This document shows, in pieces, positions 47,405 through 58,658 of a stretch of 64,000 nt of DNA. The stretch comes from Aphidius gifuensis (lineage: Eukaryota; Arthropoda; Insecta; Hymenoptera; Braconidae), in the NCBI RefSeq assembly GCF_014905175.1, contig NC_057790.1:9672001-9736000 (forward strand). The letters run 5' to 3'. The stretch's first letter is position 1. Every line of letters begins with the position of its first letter. The notes beneath the pieces are model-generated. The model worked only from the letters and a program-made list of their open reading frames with translations. It had not been told where the DNA came from and searched no databases. The position numbers and the translations under genes are program-made.

Positions 47405-48647
47405 GGGATATAAATAAATAAATGAATAAAAGTTAAATATAATAATAATGTGTATATAATTTTATAAGATCTGTATAATGAAAAAAAATTTAAAATATTC
47501 GTTTATGAATAATGTTCTGTATATATAAAACATAAAATACTACATAAATATATGGAGATGAAAAAAAAAGAATAATAATTAACAATCACTTATACGATCT
47601 AAATATCGATATTGAAATTTTCATAAAATTAGATATTTGTATAGTGTTAGAAAAAATTTAACAAACTATAAAATACAATCATCAAAAGATGTATTCAGTT
47701 TCTTTATATGAATAATTTAGAAATGCTAAATTCAGTGGAAATTCGATGTGGGCTTAAAATTTAACACTTTGTATATTTTATCAAAATAATAAAAATATAT
47801 AGTAGTGAATACACGTTGTGTGTGTGTGTGTATATAATTATTAAAAAAGAATAATTAAGAATATTCGAATATATAATAACAATCACATTCTTCAGTATCA
47901 GATTAAATTTCATTTCTTATTGGACTTTGATATTAAAGTAAAGTTTGAATTAAAATATTTATCAATTATAGTTTTTTAAAATTATGTAATACATGTTTGA
48001 TAAATTGTAAATACATATTATTATTGATAGGCAATCTAGTTGAAAGGGATAAACATATATATTTAACCATAGGTGTGTAAGTACATCTATACATGAATGA
48101 TATGGAAGTGATAATGACGAACATAAATTTGTACATTCAGCTATATGTACGGCCCTGACTATACAGTATATGCACTCCTGAACACTATACACTTACCTCT
48201 CATAAACTACTATAGACATTTAGTTGTGTTTTTCGTCGCATGGTGCGTACAAGTATCTTCCGACTTGATTGAGGGATGGCACATATACACAAAGTCATAT
48301 GATAAAAATTACAAAATATCAAAATAATAAAAAAATATAAGATATGTAATAATTATTATATCTAAATGAAAAATATAGTTTGGTGAGGTAACTCTATTAA
48401 TAATCATCATAATGATATTGAATGATGAAGCATTTCAGAATATCAAAATAATAATAACATTATTTATACGCATATTTACATTGATAAAAGTGAAAATACG
48501 TTAATCATTATGATAATAATAAATCAAAAAATCTTGAAATGATATTACATATATAGTTATTAATATATTTAAATTATAGCTCCAGTTAAAAAGATAACTT
48601 TTATAATAATAAAATGATAACAATAAAATATTTATCGAATAATAATA
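47405..48647. other. No gene recognised
   Basis: AT-rich, with a short TG run near 47815. ORFs of 60-82 codons on either strand have no features. Confidence 0.4.
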
Positions 48648-49050
48648 CACGGAGAGAAAAATATATGAAATTTTCATATACAGTATATGAAAGTTGCACC
48701 AAATTTGCTGGTATATGAGAATTTTATATACTGTATATGGCAATTTCATATACTAGCATATGAAAAAATCATATACTTTGAATTTTTTAGCTCAAAGCTA
48801 GTATATGATAATTCATATACTGTATATGAAAATTTCACATGCGGTATACGAGAATTTCATATACGGTATACGAATTTTTCATATACTGCATATGAAAAAT
48901 TCTATTAGTACAATATATATTAAAAAACAATTAATTTTTTAAATTTAAATTATATGGGATGGTCTAAATTTATTAAATTTTTTTTCATTTGTTTACCATT
49001 TTTTATTATTTGTTCAATAACTATTAAATTATAATTTTATTTTATTAGTT
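48648..49050. repeat. Left inverted end of T with an internal palindromic-repeat expansion
   Basis: About 70 bp and then about 115 bp match the right end. Between them, 48720-48930 is an insertion made of CATATACTGTATATGAAA-type palindromes, 8-10 copies at about 25-bp spacing. The right end lacks this block, so it expanded on one side only. Confidence 0.65.
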
Positions 49051-50153
49051 TTATTAAAAACTAAGTCTAAAAGTTAATAACACATTATGACAAGATATAA
49101 TTCTATATTTTTTCAGAAATAAGCTCAAATATTGACTAGAATAGCAGAATAGAAGGAAAAATATACAAAATTTATCTTTAGAAAAGTTTTTTCTCAATCT
49201 ATACGAGATATGTCACCGAGTAGTGTTTTCAAATATGCCTCTTTCAAGAAGTACCCAAGCTTTTTTGCATTAACTGGGTAATTACAATTGAAACTAAAAT
49301 TTATAGTGCTTTCCTTTAATTGTTTTTTTATGTTTAAAACCCTAAATATTGTAAAATGACTCGTCAAAGTACAGTAAATTGCTTTCAATAATAATTAATA
49401 ATAAGGAATATTATAGTACTATCTTTGATGACATTATCGAAGTTTTTAAGGAGGTTATGCAGAAATTACTCTTTTTTTTTTAAATATAATGAGAACGTTC
49501 TGAAATTTTGTACACAAGTAGATCTTTTCATTTTGAATACGACGGTATAATTATTTTCTTATGTTGATCGGTTAAATTTTTTGTAATTAATTATTTAAAA
49601 TAATATTTAACATTGGCTCTTATGGAGATTTCATCCATTTTTTTCGGATAGAAAAAATGATGAAAAAGTCTTGAAAAAAATCACACATATACTAGAAACC
49701 GAGTTTTATTAATTGCGCGAAAAATTTTCATATGTTGATCGGTCAATTAATGAGAAATTAATTATAAACTTTACAAAAATTAGATGTGGCAACGTATGGC
49801 ATGTTTAAACACACACACATACCCGCAATCTCATATATTGTATACGGGGCGCAGGCGCTTTTCACTTAATTTTTTTACAGTGTAGCCAGATTTCAGTTTT
49901 GTCTGTGACGTCAGAAGCGCCCCGCAACACCCGCAATGAATTTGTGCATAACCTCCTTAAGGTGAATGAGTTCATAAAATTTCACAAAATAGATATGGGT
50001 ATATTATTCATTTATTGGCAGTAACAATAAAATAAATTAAAATGAATTTCTACATGATAATAAATAAGCCAGCACATAAGGATAAAAAACAACGTGTCAA
50101 TTTGTTATTTAACTTAAATTTAAAATAATCGGTTCTGTTTTTTTTTTCGAAAA

Positions 50154-50285
50154 ATGGCATGTAATTCAGTAATTTGCTTTTTTTGCCAAAAGTATTTTAA
50201 AAATATCGAAAAGCTTTTGAAACATACAAAAATTATACATGACAATGACGAAACTTTTCAATGTCAAGAAAAAACCTGTCACTGA
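50154..50285 (+). pseudogene. C2H2 zinc-finger start of the T transposon protein
   Basis: From the ATG at 50154 the reading gives a complete finger ICFFCQKYFKN…H…H (C-x2-C-x12-H-x4-H, residues 8-29). Then come the first two Cys of a second finger (C37, C42), and the frame stops at 50283-50285. An N-terminal pair of C2H2 fingers is what I remember from uncharacterised transposon-encoded proteins that also carry the domain seen at 55423. It would bind DNA. It lies inside T in the same orientation as the downstream remnant. Confidence 0.55.
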
Positions 50286-50368
50286 GTTTATACACAATTA
50301 AAGCTTCATGCGGTACGAGACCAGACGAGATTCGCAAGTATCGCCGGGTCTCGCTTTTATAGTCCCAC

Positions 50369-50520
50369 ACGGAAAAAAAATATATAATTTATATATCAAA
50401 TTATATATACCCAGGTAAAAAACTTCCGTCGGCCCGACTGTTGGCTGACTGAGTGTCCCGACTTATGAAGTCGGAGAAAAGTCGGGATTTCAGTCGGGCC
50501 GACGTCGGATATTCTGTTAA
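50369..50520. repeat. CACGG- and CCCAGGTA-ended repeat fragment with GTCGG core
   Basis: CACACGGAAAAAAAATATATAA is followed by CCCAGGTAAAAAACTTCC, then by GC-rich words CCCGACTG, CGACTTATGAAGTCGG, GTCGGGAT and GTCGGGCCGACGTCGG with several small palindromes. It is related to 47280-47404. Confidence 0.5.
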
Positions 50521-50881
50521 ATTCCCTTTGAGTGAAAAATTTAGAATATCGATTGCATTTTCCCAAAGAAACTAAATTGTTGATAGATAGACTATTTATG
50601 TTTGTACTTTGTTTCTAATCATTCTAATCATGAATATGTTTCGATAGAATAAGTATAATTTTTTGTTTTACTCGAACAGGCTAGCGACGAGTAATTTTAA
50701 ATATGCAACTGTGACAATCATGTTCATGTTTGCATCGGTTTGGATTAAAAACAACAAGTTTAATAAATCAAAAAATCGTCTTGAATATTGTGTTAGAATA
50801 TAATTACCGATTGTTTTAACATCTGTATATTGTATTGTTGACTCAGGTATATTACTATTATGATTATTATCATTATCATGT

Positions 50882-52860
50882 AGCAAATAAGGTAGCTAAC
50901 CATACTGCTTTTCCTTGAACATTTTTATTCATTTAATATAATAAATTCATGTAATTTTATTTTAAAAAAATAAAAATGTCCAAGGAAAAGCGGTAGCTAA
51001 GAAAGAGATGTAGCTAAGAAATTAATGTTGCCAAAGAATTATGTTTTGAGGAAATAATGTTGCTTAAAATATAATTTTCATGGCAACTGTAATTTTTTTG
51101 CTACATCTTTTCCTTAGCTACTACTAAGGAAAGCTACTACTTTTCTTTAAACATTTTTATTTTTTGAAAATAAAATTACATGAAATTTGTTTATTGAATA
51201 AATAAAAATATCCAAGGAAAAGCAGTAGCTAAGGAAAAGATGTAGCTAAGACATTGAGGTTGCCAAAAAATTATGTTTTGAGGAAATAATGTTGCTCAAA
51301 ATATAATTTTTTGGCAACCTTAATTCCTTCATCTTTTCCTTAGCTACCGCTTTTCTTTGGATATTTTTATTTATTCAATAAATAATATTCATATAATTTT
51401 ATATTTAAAAAATAAAAATGTGCAAGGAAAAGTATTAGCTAAGGAATTGAGGTTGCCAAAAAATTATGTTTTAAGAAAATAATGTTGCTTAAAATATACA
51501 TTTTTGGGAACCTCAATTCCTTAGCTACGTTCTTTCCTTAGCTACTGCTTTTCCATGGATATTTTTATTTATTCAATGAATAAAATTCACGTAGTTTCAT
51601 TTTTGAAAAATACAAATGTGCAAGAAAAAATATTAGCTAAGGAATTGAGGTTGCCAAAAAATTATGTTTTAAGGAAATAATGTTGCTCAAAATATAATTT
51701 TTTAGCAACCTCAATTTCTTAGCTACATTCTTTCCTTAGCTACTGCTTTTCCTTAGGTATTTTTATTTATTCAATAAATAATATTCATGTAATTTTATTT
51801 TTAAAAAATAAAAATGTCCAAGGAAAAGTATTAGCTAAGGAATTGAGGTCGCCAAAAAATTATGTTTTAAGGAAATAATGTTGCTTAAAATATAATTTTT
51901 TGGGAACCTTCACTTCTTAGCTACATTCTTTCCTTAGCTACTACTTTTCCTTGGATATTTTTATTTATTCAATAAATAATATTCATGCAATTTCATTTTA
52001 AAAAACCACAAATGTGCAAGGAAAAGTATTAGCTAATGAATTGAGGTTGCCAAAAAAATTATATTTTAAGAAAATAATGTTGCCTAAAATATAGATTTTT
52101 GGGAACCTCAATTCCTTAGCTACTGCTTTTCTATGAATATTTTTATTTATTCAATAAATAATATTCATGTAATTTTATTTTCAAAAAATAAAAATGTCCA
52201 AGGAAAAGTAGTAGCTAAGAAATTAAGGTTGCCGAAGAATTATGTTTTAAGGAAATAATGTTGCTTAAAATATAGATTTTTGGGAACCTCAATTCCTTAG
52301 CTACATTCTTTTCTTAGCTACTGCTTTTCCATGGATATTTTTATTTATTCAATAAATAATATTCATGTCATTTTATTTTCAAAAAATAAAAATGTCCAAG
52401 GAAAAGTAGTAGCTAAGAAATTAAGGTTGCCGAAGAATTATGTTTTAAGGAAATAATGTTGCCTAAAATATAGATTTTTGGGAACCTCAATTCCTTAGCT
52501 ACTGCTTTTCCATGGATATTTTTATTTATTCAATAAATAATATTCATGTAATTTTATTTTCAAAAAATAAAAATGTCCAAGGAAAAGTAGTAGCTAAGAA
52601 ATTAAGGTTGCCAAAGAATTATGTTTTAAGGAAATAATGTTGCTTAAAATATAGTTTTTTGGCAACCTCAATTCCTTAGCTTTATTCTTTCCTTAGCTAC
52701 TGCTTTTCTTTGGACATTTGTATTCTTAAAAATTAAGTTTACATGTATTTCATTTCTGAAATAAATAAAAATATCCAAGGAAAAGCAGTAGCTAAAGAAA
52801 AGATGTAGCTAAGGAATTAAGGTTGCCAAAGTATTATGTTTTAAGGAAACAATGTTAAGG
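50882..52860. repeat. Array of ~10 units of alternating inverted repeats (period 182-228 bp)
   Basis: Each unit contains AAGGAAAAGTAGTAGCTAAG, GAGGTTGCCAAAAAATTATG, then the inverse AATTTTTTGGCAACCTCAAT, CTTAGCTACTGCTTTTCCTT and a connecting AT segment that is itself palindromic (ATTTTTATTTATTCAATAAA … TAAAAATGTCC). Forward motifs stand near 50983, 51211, 51423, 51622, 51818, 52017, 52199, 52397, 52579 and 52775. Every ~100 bp the sequence reverses, so the array can fold into a row of hairpins with arms of 40 bp or more. No ORF was found. Confidence 0.9.
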
Positions 52861-53243
52861 AAACAATTTGCATCTTATGCCAAAATTTTAGAAGTCTATC
52901 GCTGCTAGTAAAATAGTCATTAATGTTTAAAGTCAACAACTTTTAACGTGTACGCTAATTAGTACACGTTAACGTAAAAAACAAAAAATGTCAAAAAAAA
53001 CCAACATATCTCGAATTTTCACGGTGTTATTGTCTTAACACCCAAATAAAAAACTACTTTCATAAAACTTCAAAAACTTAGAAAAATTATAGAAAAAAAA
53101 AAAATTCAAATTCCCTGCTAGAAAGTTGATTTAAGAAAGTCAACAAATTTTAATGCTTATATTGCAAATAATTATTAATCGCATGATGATGTTTTTACAA
53201 ATTATGATTATTTTTTGAGCAAATTCAAAACTGAGGAGCAAGC

Positions 53244-55202
53244 TGTTACGTATCAGGCTAATTAATTTGTATTATTTATGAAATAACAAAAAAAAAGAAA
53301 GAATGTTAAACAACAAAAATAATAATATAATAATTTAGCAATAATACAAATTATTGAGCCTGATATTTAACGTAATTTTTATAATCCTCTTGTTTTGTTA
53401 TTCCCTACAGGGTAACGGGTTAGGAGGGAATGTGTAATTTTTGTAGATTCTACCTTGTTGTTGTGGTTTATCCAAAATTAAATTATAGAAAGCGTGTCAA
53501 TCCAGATGGTCGCCTGATGATGTTGATAATTTAGAATAATCCAATAGGTAACACAAACTCGTAGCACAGAAAAACAACACCCCGGAAAAATTCACAGTTG
53601 AAACCTTCGGTTTTCTTTTTTACTTATTTAAATTATATTTTATATTTTTATTGATGATTGAAATTGAGTTTGAACAAAAAATGTGAGAAATGATCAATGA
53701 ACACGTGAATATTGGGTTATGTTCGATTACAATATATTTTATTATTATTTATTTCAAATATTAAGCAAATTTAATTAATAGCAATTTAATGTTTGAGTTT
53801 TATTTTTATTATTTATTTAATTGTAAATGATTAATTTATTAACTTAACCTAAATTTTGTACGTACAAATTATTATTTAATAAGGACCATGTGGTCATCAA
53901 GTGTTATCAAGAATTTTATTCTTGATTTAATTTAATGATAAACTTAATCTATAAATTATATTGTTTGGCAAAGAAAACGTTGAATATAAACTTAAATAAT
54001 AATTATTACAAAAAAATACCGACAATTTGGATGTAGTCGTTGATGCTGATGATGAAGATAGCTCCTCGTGTTGAACCAGTGTAGACGGAATAATGATTTG
54101 TTGAAGAGATATCTTGATGTATATGTTGGGTATGTTTACTTGATTTTATTAAATAAATTGAGCTCAATATATTGTTGATAATTATGATTAGTTGTAACGC
54201 TATTTGATTATTTATTGAATCAACAAATTAATTCAATAAATATACAAGTGAGATTATTGAATTGTGCGTGCCTCAATGTAAAATGTGATCACCCACATGC
54301 ACCTGAGGCGGCTGCTACAAAGCCTCTGCTATATTTTTTCTTTTTCATTTTCTTTTTCCAAAGGAAATGACAATCTTGACTTACTCAGTCAATTATTTCT
54401 TTTGACTTTGGTGGTGCATGCCAATGCGCACCATGCGCAGCACATAATAAATCATGTCAAATTTACATAACATTAAATTTGACGAGATTCCAATTTTACC
54501 TCGTTACACAGTCAATGTTAGGATTTAGGAAGGGTAAGATTTGTAGGAATAATAATTTGTCACAGTTATTCAATTAAGTTTTGATGCACTGATAATATTA
54601 TTTATTTGTTATAAATTTGATTAAAAAGAATTTAATTTATTTTAGTTATATATTTTTTTATCAATTAAAATTAATAATAATTTTCATTATAAATTTATGA
54701 AATTTTATTAAGTATTTAATTCAAATAAAATTAGAATGATTCTAAATTTAGTTAGATGTTGGCCGAATAAAAGTTATCCCGAGAGTGACGCTCCTTAAAA
54801 TTAAAAATAAAAATATTCCCATAAAAATTAATTGTAAGGTAGGGATGAAAAGTGGTGCCCTTTCTTGACCCAATCAAATTAAATGGTTCCCATAGTAGTC
54901 AGCATTATTCTAATTGTTTAAACATTTTAAAAAATATTAATTTAGTAACTTCAGTGGATGTGGCATCTCGCGTTGCAGAGGTGACTTTGAAAACTACTTA
55001 CAAAAATATAAAAAAAAAATATAAAAATAAATTTCTTTATAAAATGCAAAATGAGAATTTTTATTTCGTGTGAATAAAAAAAAATAATTTATTTGAAAAA
55101 AAAAAAAATTTCATTGCTTGTTCGGCATTATTGTATCTGTTGAATTTATTAAATTATTATTTATTATTGATTTTTAATTCTAAATTATACCAAGACGTAA
55201 CA
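53244..55202 (-). mobile_element. Solo LTR of the element D family, inverted, with AAGC duplication
   Basis: On the minus strand it runs from TGTTACGTCTTGGTAT to GATACGTAACA, the same ends as the LTR at 5390-6360. AAGC is duplicated at 53240-53243 and 55203-55206. Homology is diverged but continuous at both ends (for example AACCCGTTACCCTGTAGGGA, inverted near 53405). About 1.1 kb at 53625-54735 has no counterpart in the 971-bp copy, so one is deleted or the other holds an insertion. The insertion splits a reading frame of transposon T. ORFs inside are accidental. Confidence 0.85.
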
Positions 55203-55683
55203 AAGCTTTTAAATATTTTAAAAATCTTAATACTTCAATTGTACCGGAATCGACCTCTCTACCTGGGTGAGAGATATAAATTTGACGAAGAGAATGATAT
55301 AATCATTTACAAGAATGTACCAGTTACTGCAGAAGTTATTTCAATAAGTGAAACGCTTCAAAGATTTTTTAAAATACCAGGACTTTTTGCAAAAGAATTA
55401 AAACATTTAAATTAACTGAATTTTGTACAAGGTTCATTGTGGAATTGAAATGAAATTCAATAAAGAGCAAATCCAATTTTTATTGTATATATCATACGAC
55501 GATTATGAAATAATTAATCTGCTAGGATCGCATAGAACTATATTGAAATGTAGTGCTATTTATTCTAAAATAGCTTGTTTGCCTGAAGAGTTACAGTACA
55601 AATTAAAAATCATTTTTCTTTTAACGTTATTTCATTCATTAGACAAAAATACTACGAAGTATGGTATAATTTTGACCAAATGA
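55203..55683 (+). pseudogene. Remnant of the T transposon protein, C-terminal part
   Basis: The reading frame entering from 53150-53243 (…SKFKTEEQA) continues across the solo LTR without loss of phase, so LTR insertion hit coding sequence. After about 60 bp the frame is lost. A second frame gives SISETLQRFFKIPGLF and a stop at 55415. A third (55423-55683) gives FLLYISYDDYEIINLLGSH and CLPEELQYKLKIIFLLTLFH. This block resembles a conserved segment of uncharacterised transposon-borne proteins in insects and cnidarians with N-terminal C2H2 fingers (from memory). The catalytic domain is not identified. Confidence 0.5.
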
Positions 55684-55915
55684 ATCAGAAAGATTAGATA
55701 AAGAAGGTATTCATGTTCGCATTTCTATTCTATTTGTTGAAATATTTGTAATAAAATCATAATTTAATAGTTATTAAACAAATAATAAAAAATGGTAGAC
55801 AAATGAAAAAAAAAATTTGATAAATTTATACCATCCCATATAATTTAAATTCTCATATACCAGCAGATTTGGTGCAACTTTCATATACCTATAATAATAA
55901 TTTCTCTCTCCGTGT

Positions 55916-56500
55916 AGGAATAATGTTAATAATATTATTTAAATAGTAGAGAGAGTTTGGAAAACTTATTAATAAGTATTTAAAATATCATTGAATAATA
56001 TCTTATTAATGTTAAGTGTCATTTACCGATGTCTTAATTCTAATAAAAATATTTAAAAACACTTGTGTTCTACATTCAAAAATATGTAAACAACCATATA
56101 GGTCCCCATGCCTTATACTACTGCGCACGCATGAATTTAAACAAATTTAGAAGTCAGTTGCTGCTTTGCTTACATGTCGCATAGATACATTAGTATCAAT
56201 TGGGACTTCTATGTCAGATGTACAGTAGTATATAATATGAAAATAATAAAATAAACAGTAAAGTCATTTAATAATAAAAAATTAATTAAATTTTTAAATA
56301 CATGGGTATATGAAAAAATTTTCTTATGAAATAACAAGTGCAATTAATAAAGATATTCGAATCATAGGATTGTTTATAATAAGGATTGTTCAATAATTTT
56401 CCATTAATATTAATATTTAATTATAAGAGTTGTTTATAATAATAATGTTTGTTTATGAAATAATGTTCATATATACGAATACACAGAGTCTGATTTGAAC
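55916..56500. other. No gene recognised
   Basis: AT-rich. A small palindrome, ATACTACTG near 56118 against CAGTAGTAT near 56223, encloses a ~100-bp GC-richer patch and may be a short MITE relic. Confidence 0.35.
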
Positions 56501-57255
56501 ACTAGCACTACAAACATGGCCACCCTACACTAACACATACTTGGCTGACACACATTCTCCATTCAAATTTCTGTTGGGACTTTTGCTGCCGCTGGAGCGC
56601 AATAGACACCCCTGGTGAAAAAAAACTGGCAGAATCTGGCAGAATAAACTGACAGAATCTGGCAGAATCTGGCAGTTGTTCCAAAAACCGGTCTAAATCT
56701 GTAAGAATCTGACAGAATCTGCAAGAATCTGCAAGAATCTGCAAGAATCTGACAGAATCTGGCAATTGTTCCAAAAACTGGTCTAAATCTGTAAGAATCT
56801 GCTATAATCTGCCAGAATCTGTCATAATCTGCCAGAATCTGCCATAATCTGTAAGAATCTGTAAGAATCTGCCAGAATCTGTCATAATCTGCCAGAATCT
56901 GTGAGAATCTGCCAAACTATTTTTACGAAAAAATTCTAAAAAAGAAAAAAAATTCTGGCAGAATCTGCCAGAATCTAACAGAATCTGCCAGATTTTTTTC
57001 ACCAGGTCCTTTACACTACAGAACATGTTTGCACTACACTCACACATATTTGACTCTCTCTATCTTTCTCTCTTTCTCTCTCTCGACACACATTGCCTCA
57101 CACACATTCTCCATTCAAACTTTTGCTGGGACTTTTGCTGCCGCTGCAGCGCTATAAACATTTTACACACTAACAAAACAAGACCCGCCCTACACTTACC
57201 TTACTCACACACATTCTTCATTCAAACTTCTGCTGGCACTTTTGCTTGCAGTCTG
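56501..57255. repeat. Three related ~100-bp flank units around a MITE
   Basis: CACACATTCTCCATTCAAA followed by TTTTGCTGCCGCTG occurs at about 56550-56595 and 57095-57145. A weaker copy (CACACATTCTTCATTCAAAC, then CTGCTTGCAGT repeats) lies at 57206-57285. The element at 56611-57006 sits between the first two. Confidence 0.55.
56611..57006. mobile_element. Minisatellite-cored TIR element (CCTGGTGAAAA ends)
   Basis: Ends CCTGGTGAAAAAAA and TTTTTTTCACCAGG are inverted, each next to TGGCAGA/TCTGCCA. The ~360 bp between consist of some 30 degenerate 10-12-bp units of the type CAGAATCTGC, plus one AT-rich spacer near 56920-56955. Apart from the ends there is no unique sequence. ORFs across it read periodic peptides and are not genes. 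Confidence 0.75.
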
Positions 57256-57372
57256 CTTGCAGTCTGCTTGCAGTCTGCTTGCACCTATGCGCGCGCACAC
57301 ATCACAAAATAATATTTAAAAAAAAAATAATATTTAAAATAAAAAATAATATTATTATTCATATATATATAC

Positions 57373-58572
57373 TGTAACGAAATTTTTTATTTCGTGGGTT
57401 CTCGAAATAAATAATTATTAAAAGAGCTTGTTATAGAGTAATGAGTTCTTATTATTTATTTGTTATCACCTGCATTGTTGATAACTAATGGGAGTTAGTT
57501 ATTAATAATTAAAGGAACATTGTGCTAGAGGCTCTGTGGAGGGCCAAGTCAGTTATACATGACGTCGAGTGGGGCGCCTATTCGATGTTTATAGCGTGAC
57601 TTGGTACGTAAACCTCTTGGCGATGGCTCCCACTCCTCCGTCGAAGAGACGAACTCACCGAAAGCTGCGTACGAAGCCTGATCGTAAACCTATCGAACTG
57701 CGGGCTAGGAAAGCGTGCTGCGCATGTCCGGGGGCGATAGGTAGGAGAGTGCTACCTGAGTGGGGTTAAAGCTCACAGCAGCTGAGCACTGAACGTCGTC
57801 GTTAGACGACACAACTTGTCTGGCTCTCGAACTGATCACTACCTTCTCTTGACTGGCTTTCTTGGTTCACTGCTGGTTCTCTCGACATCGTTTGGATCTC
57901 TCGTAAAGGTTCTCTAGGTATCAGACGTTAAGTCGTGGTGAAACTCTGCCCGAATTTCCAATGACGGACTAATACTAATGATCACGCTATATATGGTTCT
58001 CTTATTATAATAATAATAATTATTATTATATTCTCGCTACATAATGTGTATGCGATGGTTAGACCATCATCACACATAAATGTGTATGTGTGAGTTCACG
58101 AATGGATCGCTGTAAATTATAACAATAATAATAATATTGAGATATATTATTATTGCAATGGCAACGTATGTGTAAGACCTGGTCACGGATGGATCGCTGT
58201 ATGGTTCCCTATACAAAATACTTATCTCACATGTAGACTATTTGCTCCCACACTTACGATACTTGTGACGTAGGTATTTTACTATAGTATAGTCGCAATG
58301 TAATATAGGCGTATGTAACACACTATAGTTGGTTCACGATGGTTTCCTCAGGTTTGGTTACGTATTTCATAATCCAATCAGGTGGACCGCGCCCCTCTAC
58401 CATTTCTAAGACTGAGTTAGGCTCCCGAATTAGTTCTCGTGACTCCCACGGTTGTTGGCTTCCGAGATAACCAACATGGCTCCCCCCGGTGATTTTGAGG
58501 AGGATGGTGAGAAATCCTCGTTGTTAACCTTGGCGGATAGTTCTCGCCGCGCAGTTCAGAAAATCGGTTACA
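57373..58572 (+). mobile_element. Solo LTR, 1.2 kb, with ATAC duplication
   Basis: It begins TGTAACGAAATTTT, ends AAATCGGTTACA, and is flanked by ATAC (57369-57372 and 58573-58576). It is GC-richer than the flanks, has short internal duplications (CACGAATGGATCGCTGTA and CACGGATGGATCGCTGTA), and does not match the LTRs of A, B or D beyond the termini. Strand is assigned by convention only. The 66-codon ORF at 57569-57769 has no support. Confidence 0.8.
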
Positions 58573-58658
58573 ATACATACGTACATATATAAATAATAAT
58601 AACAATAAATAAATAATAAAAAATAATAATTATTAATAAAATATATATATGTATATAT

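Larger units (their letters stand above)
48648..55914 (+). mobile_element. DNA transposon T with matching inverted ends and nested insertions
   Basis: Left end CACGGAGAGAAA (48648) and right end TTTCTCTCCGTG (to 55914) are inverted, each flanked by TA. Inside them, AAAGTTGCACCAAAT with TGCTGGTATATGAGAAT on the left mirrors 55850-55890. TTATATGGGATGGT and CCATTTTTTATTATTTGTT (48950-49018) mirror 55780-55850. The two ends therefore belong to one 7.3-kb element rather than two chance copies. The body holds coding remnants at 50154-50285 and around 53140-53243 / 55207-55683, a 2-kb inverted-repeat array and a solo LTR (53244-55202). Confidence 0.7.

Noticed and set aside
54285..55073. ORFs inside the solo LTR
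   Set aside because: The interval lies between LTR ends with an AAGC duplication, and the frames have no features.
56508..57047. Minus-strand ORFs with periodic DSxRFLQIL peptide
   Set aside because: The period comes from the CAGAATCTGC minisatellite.
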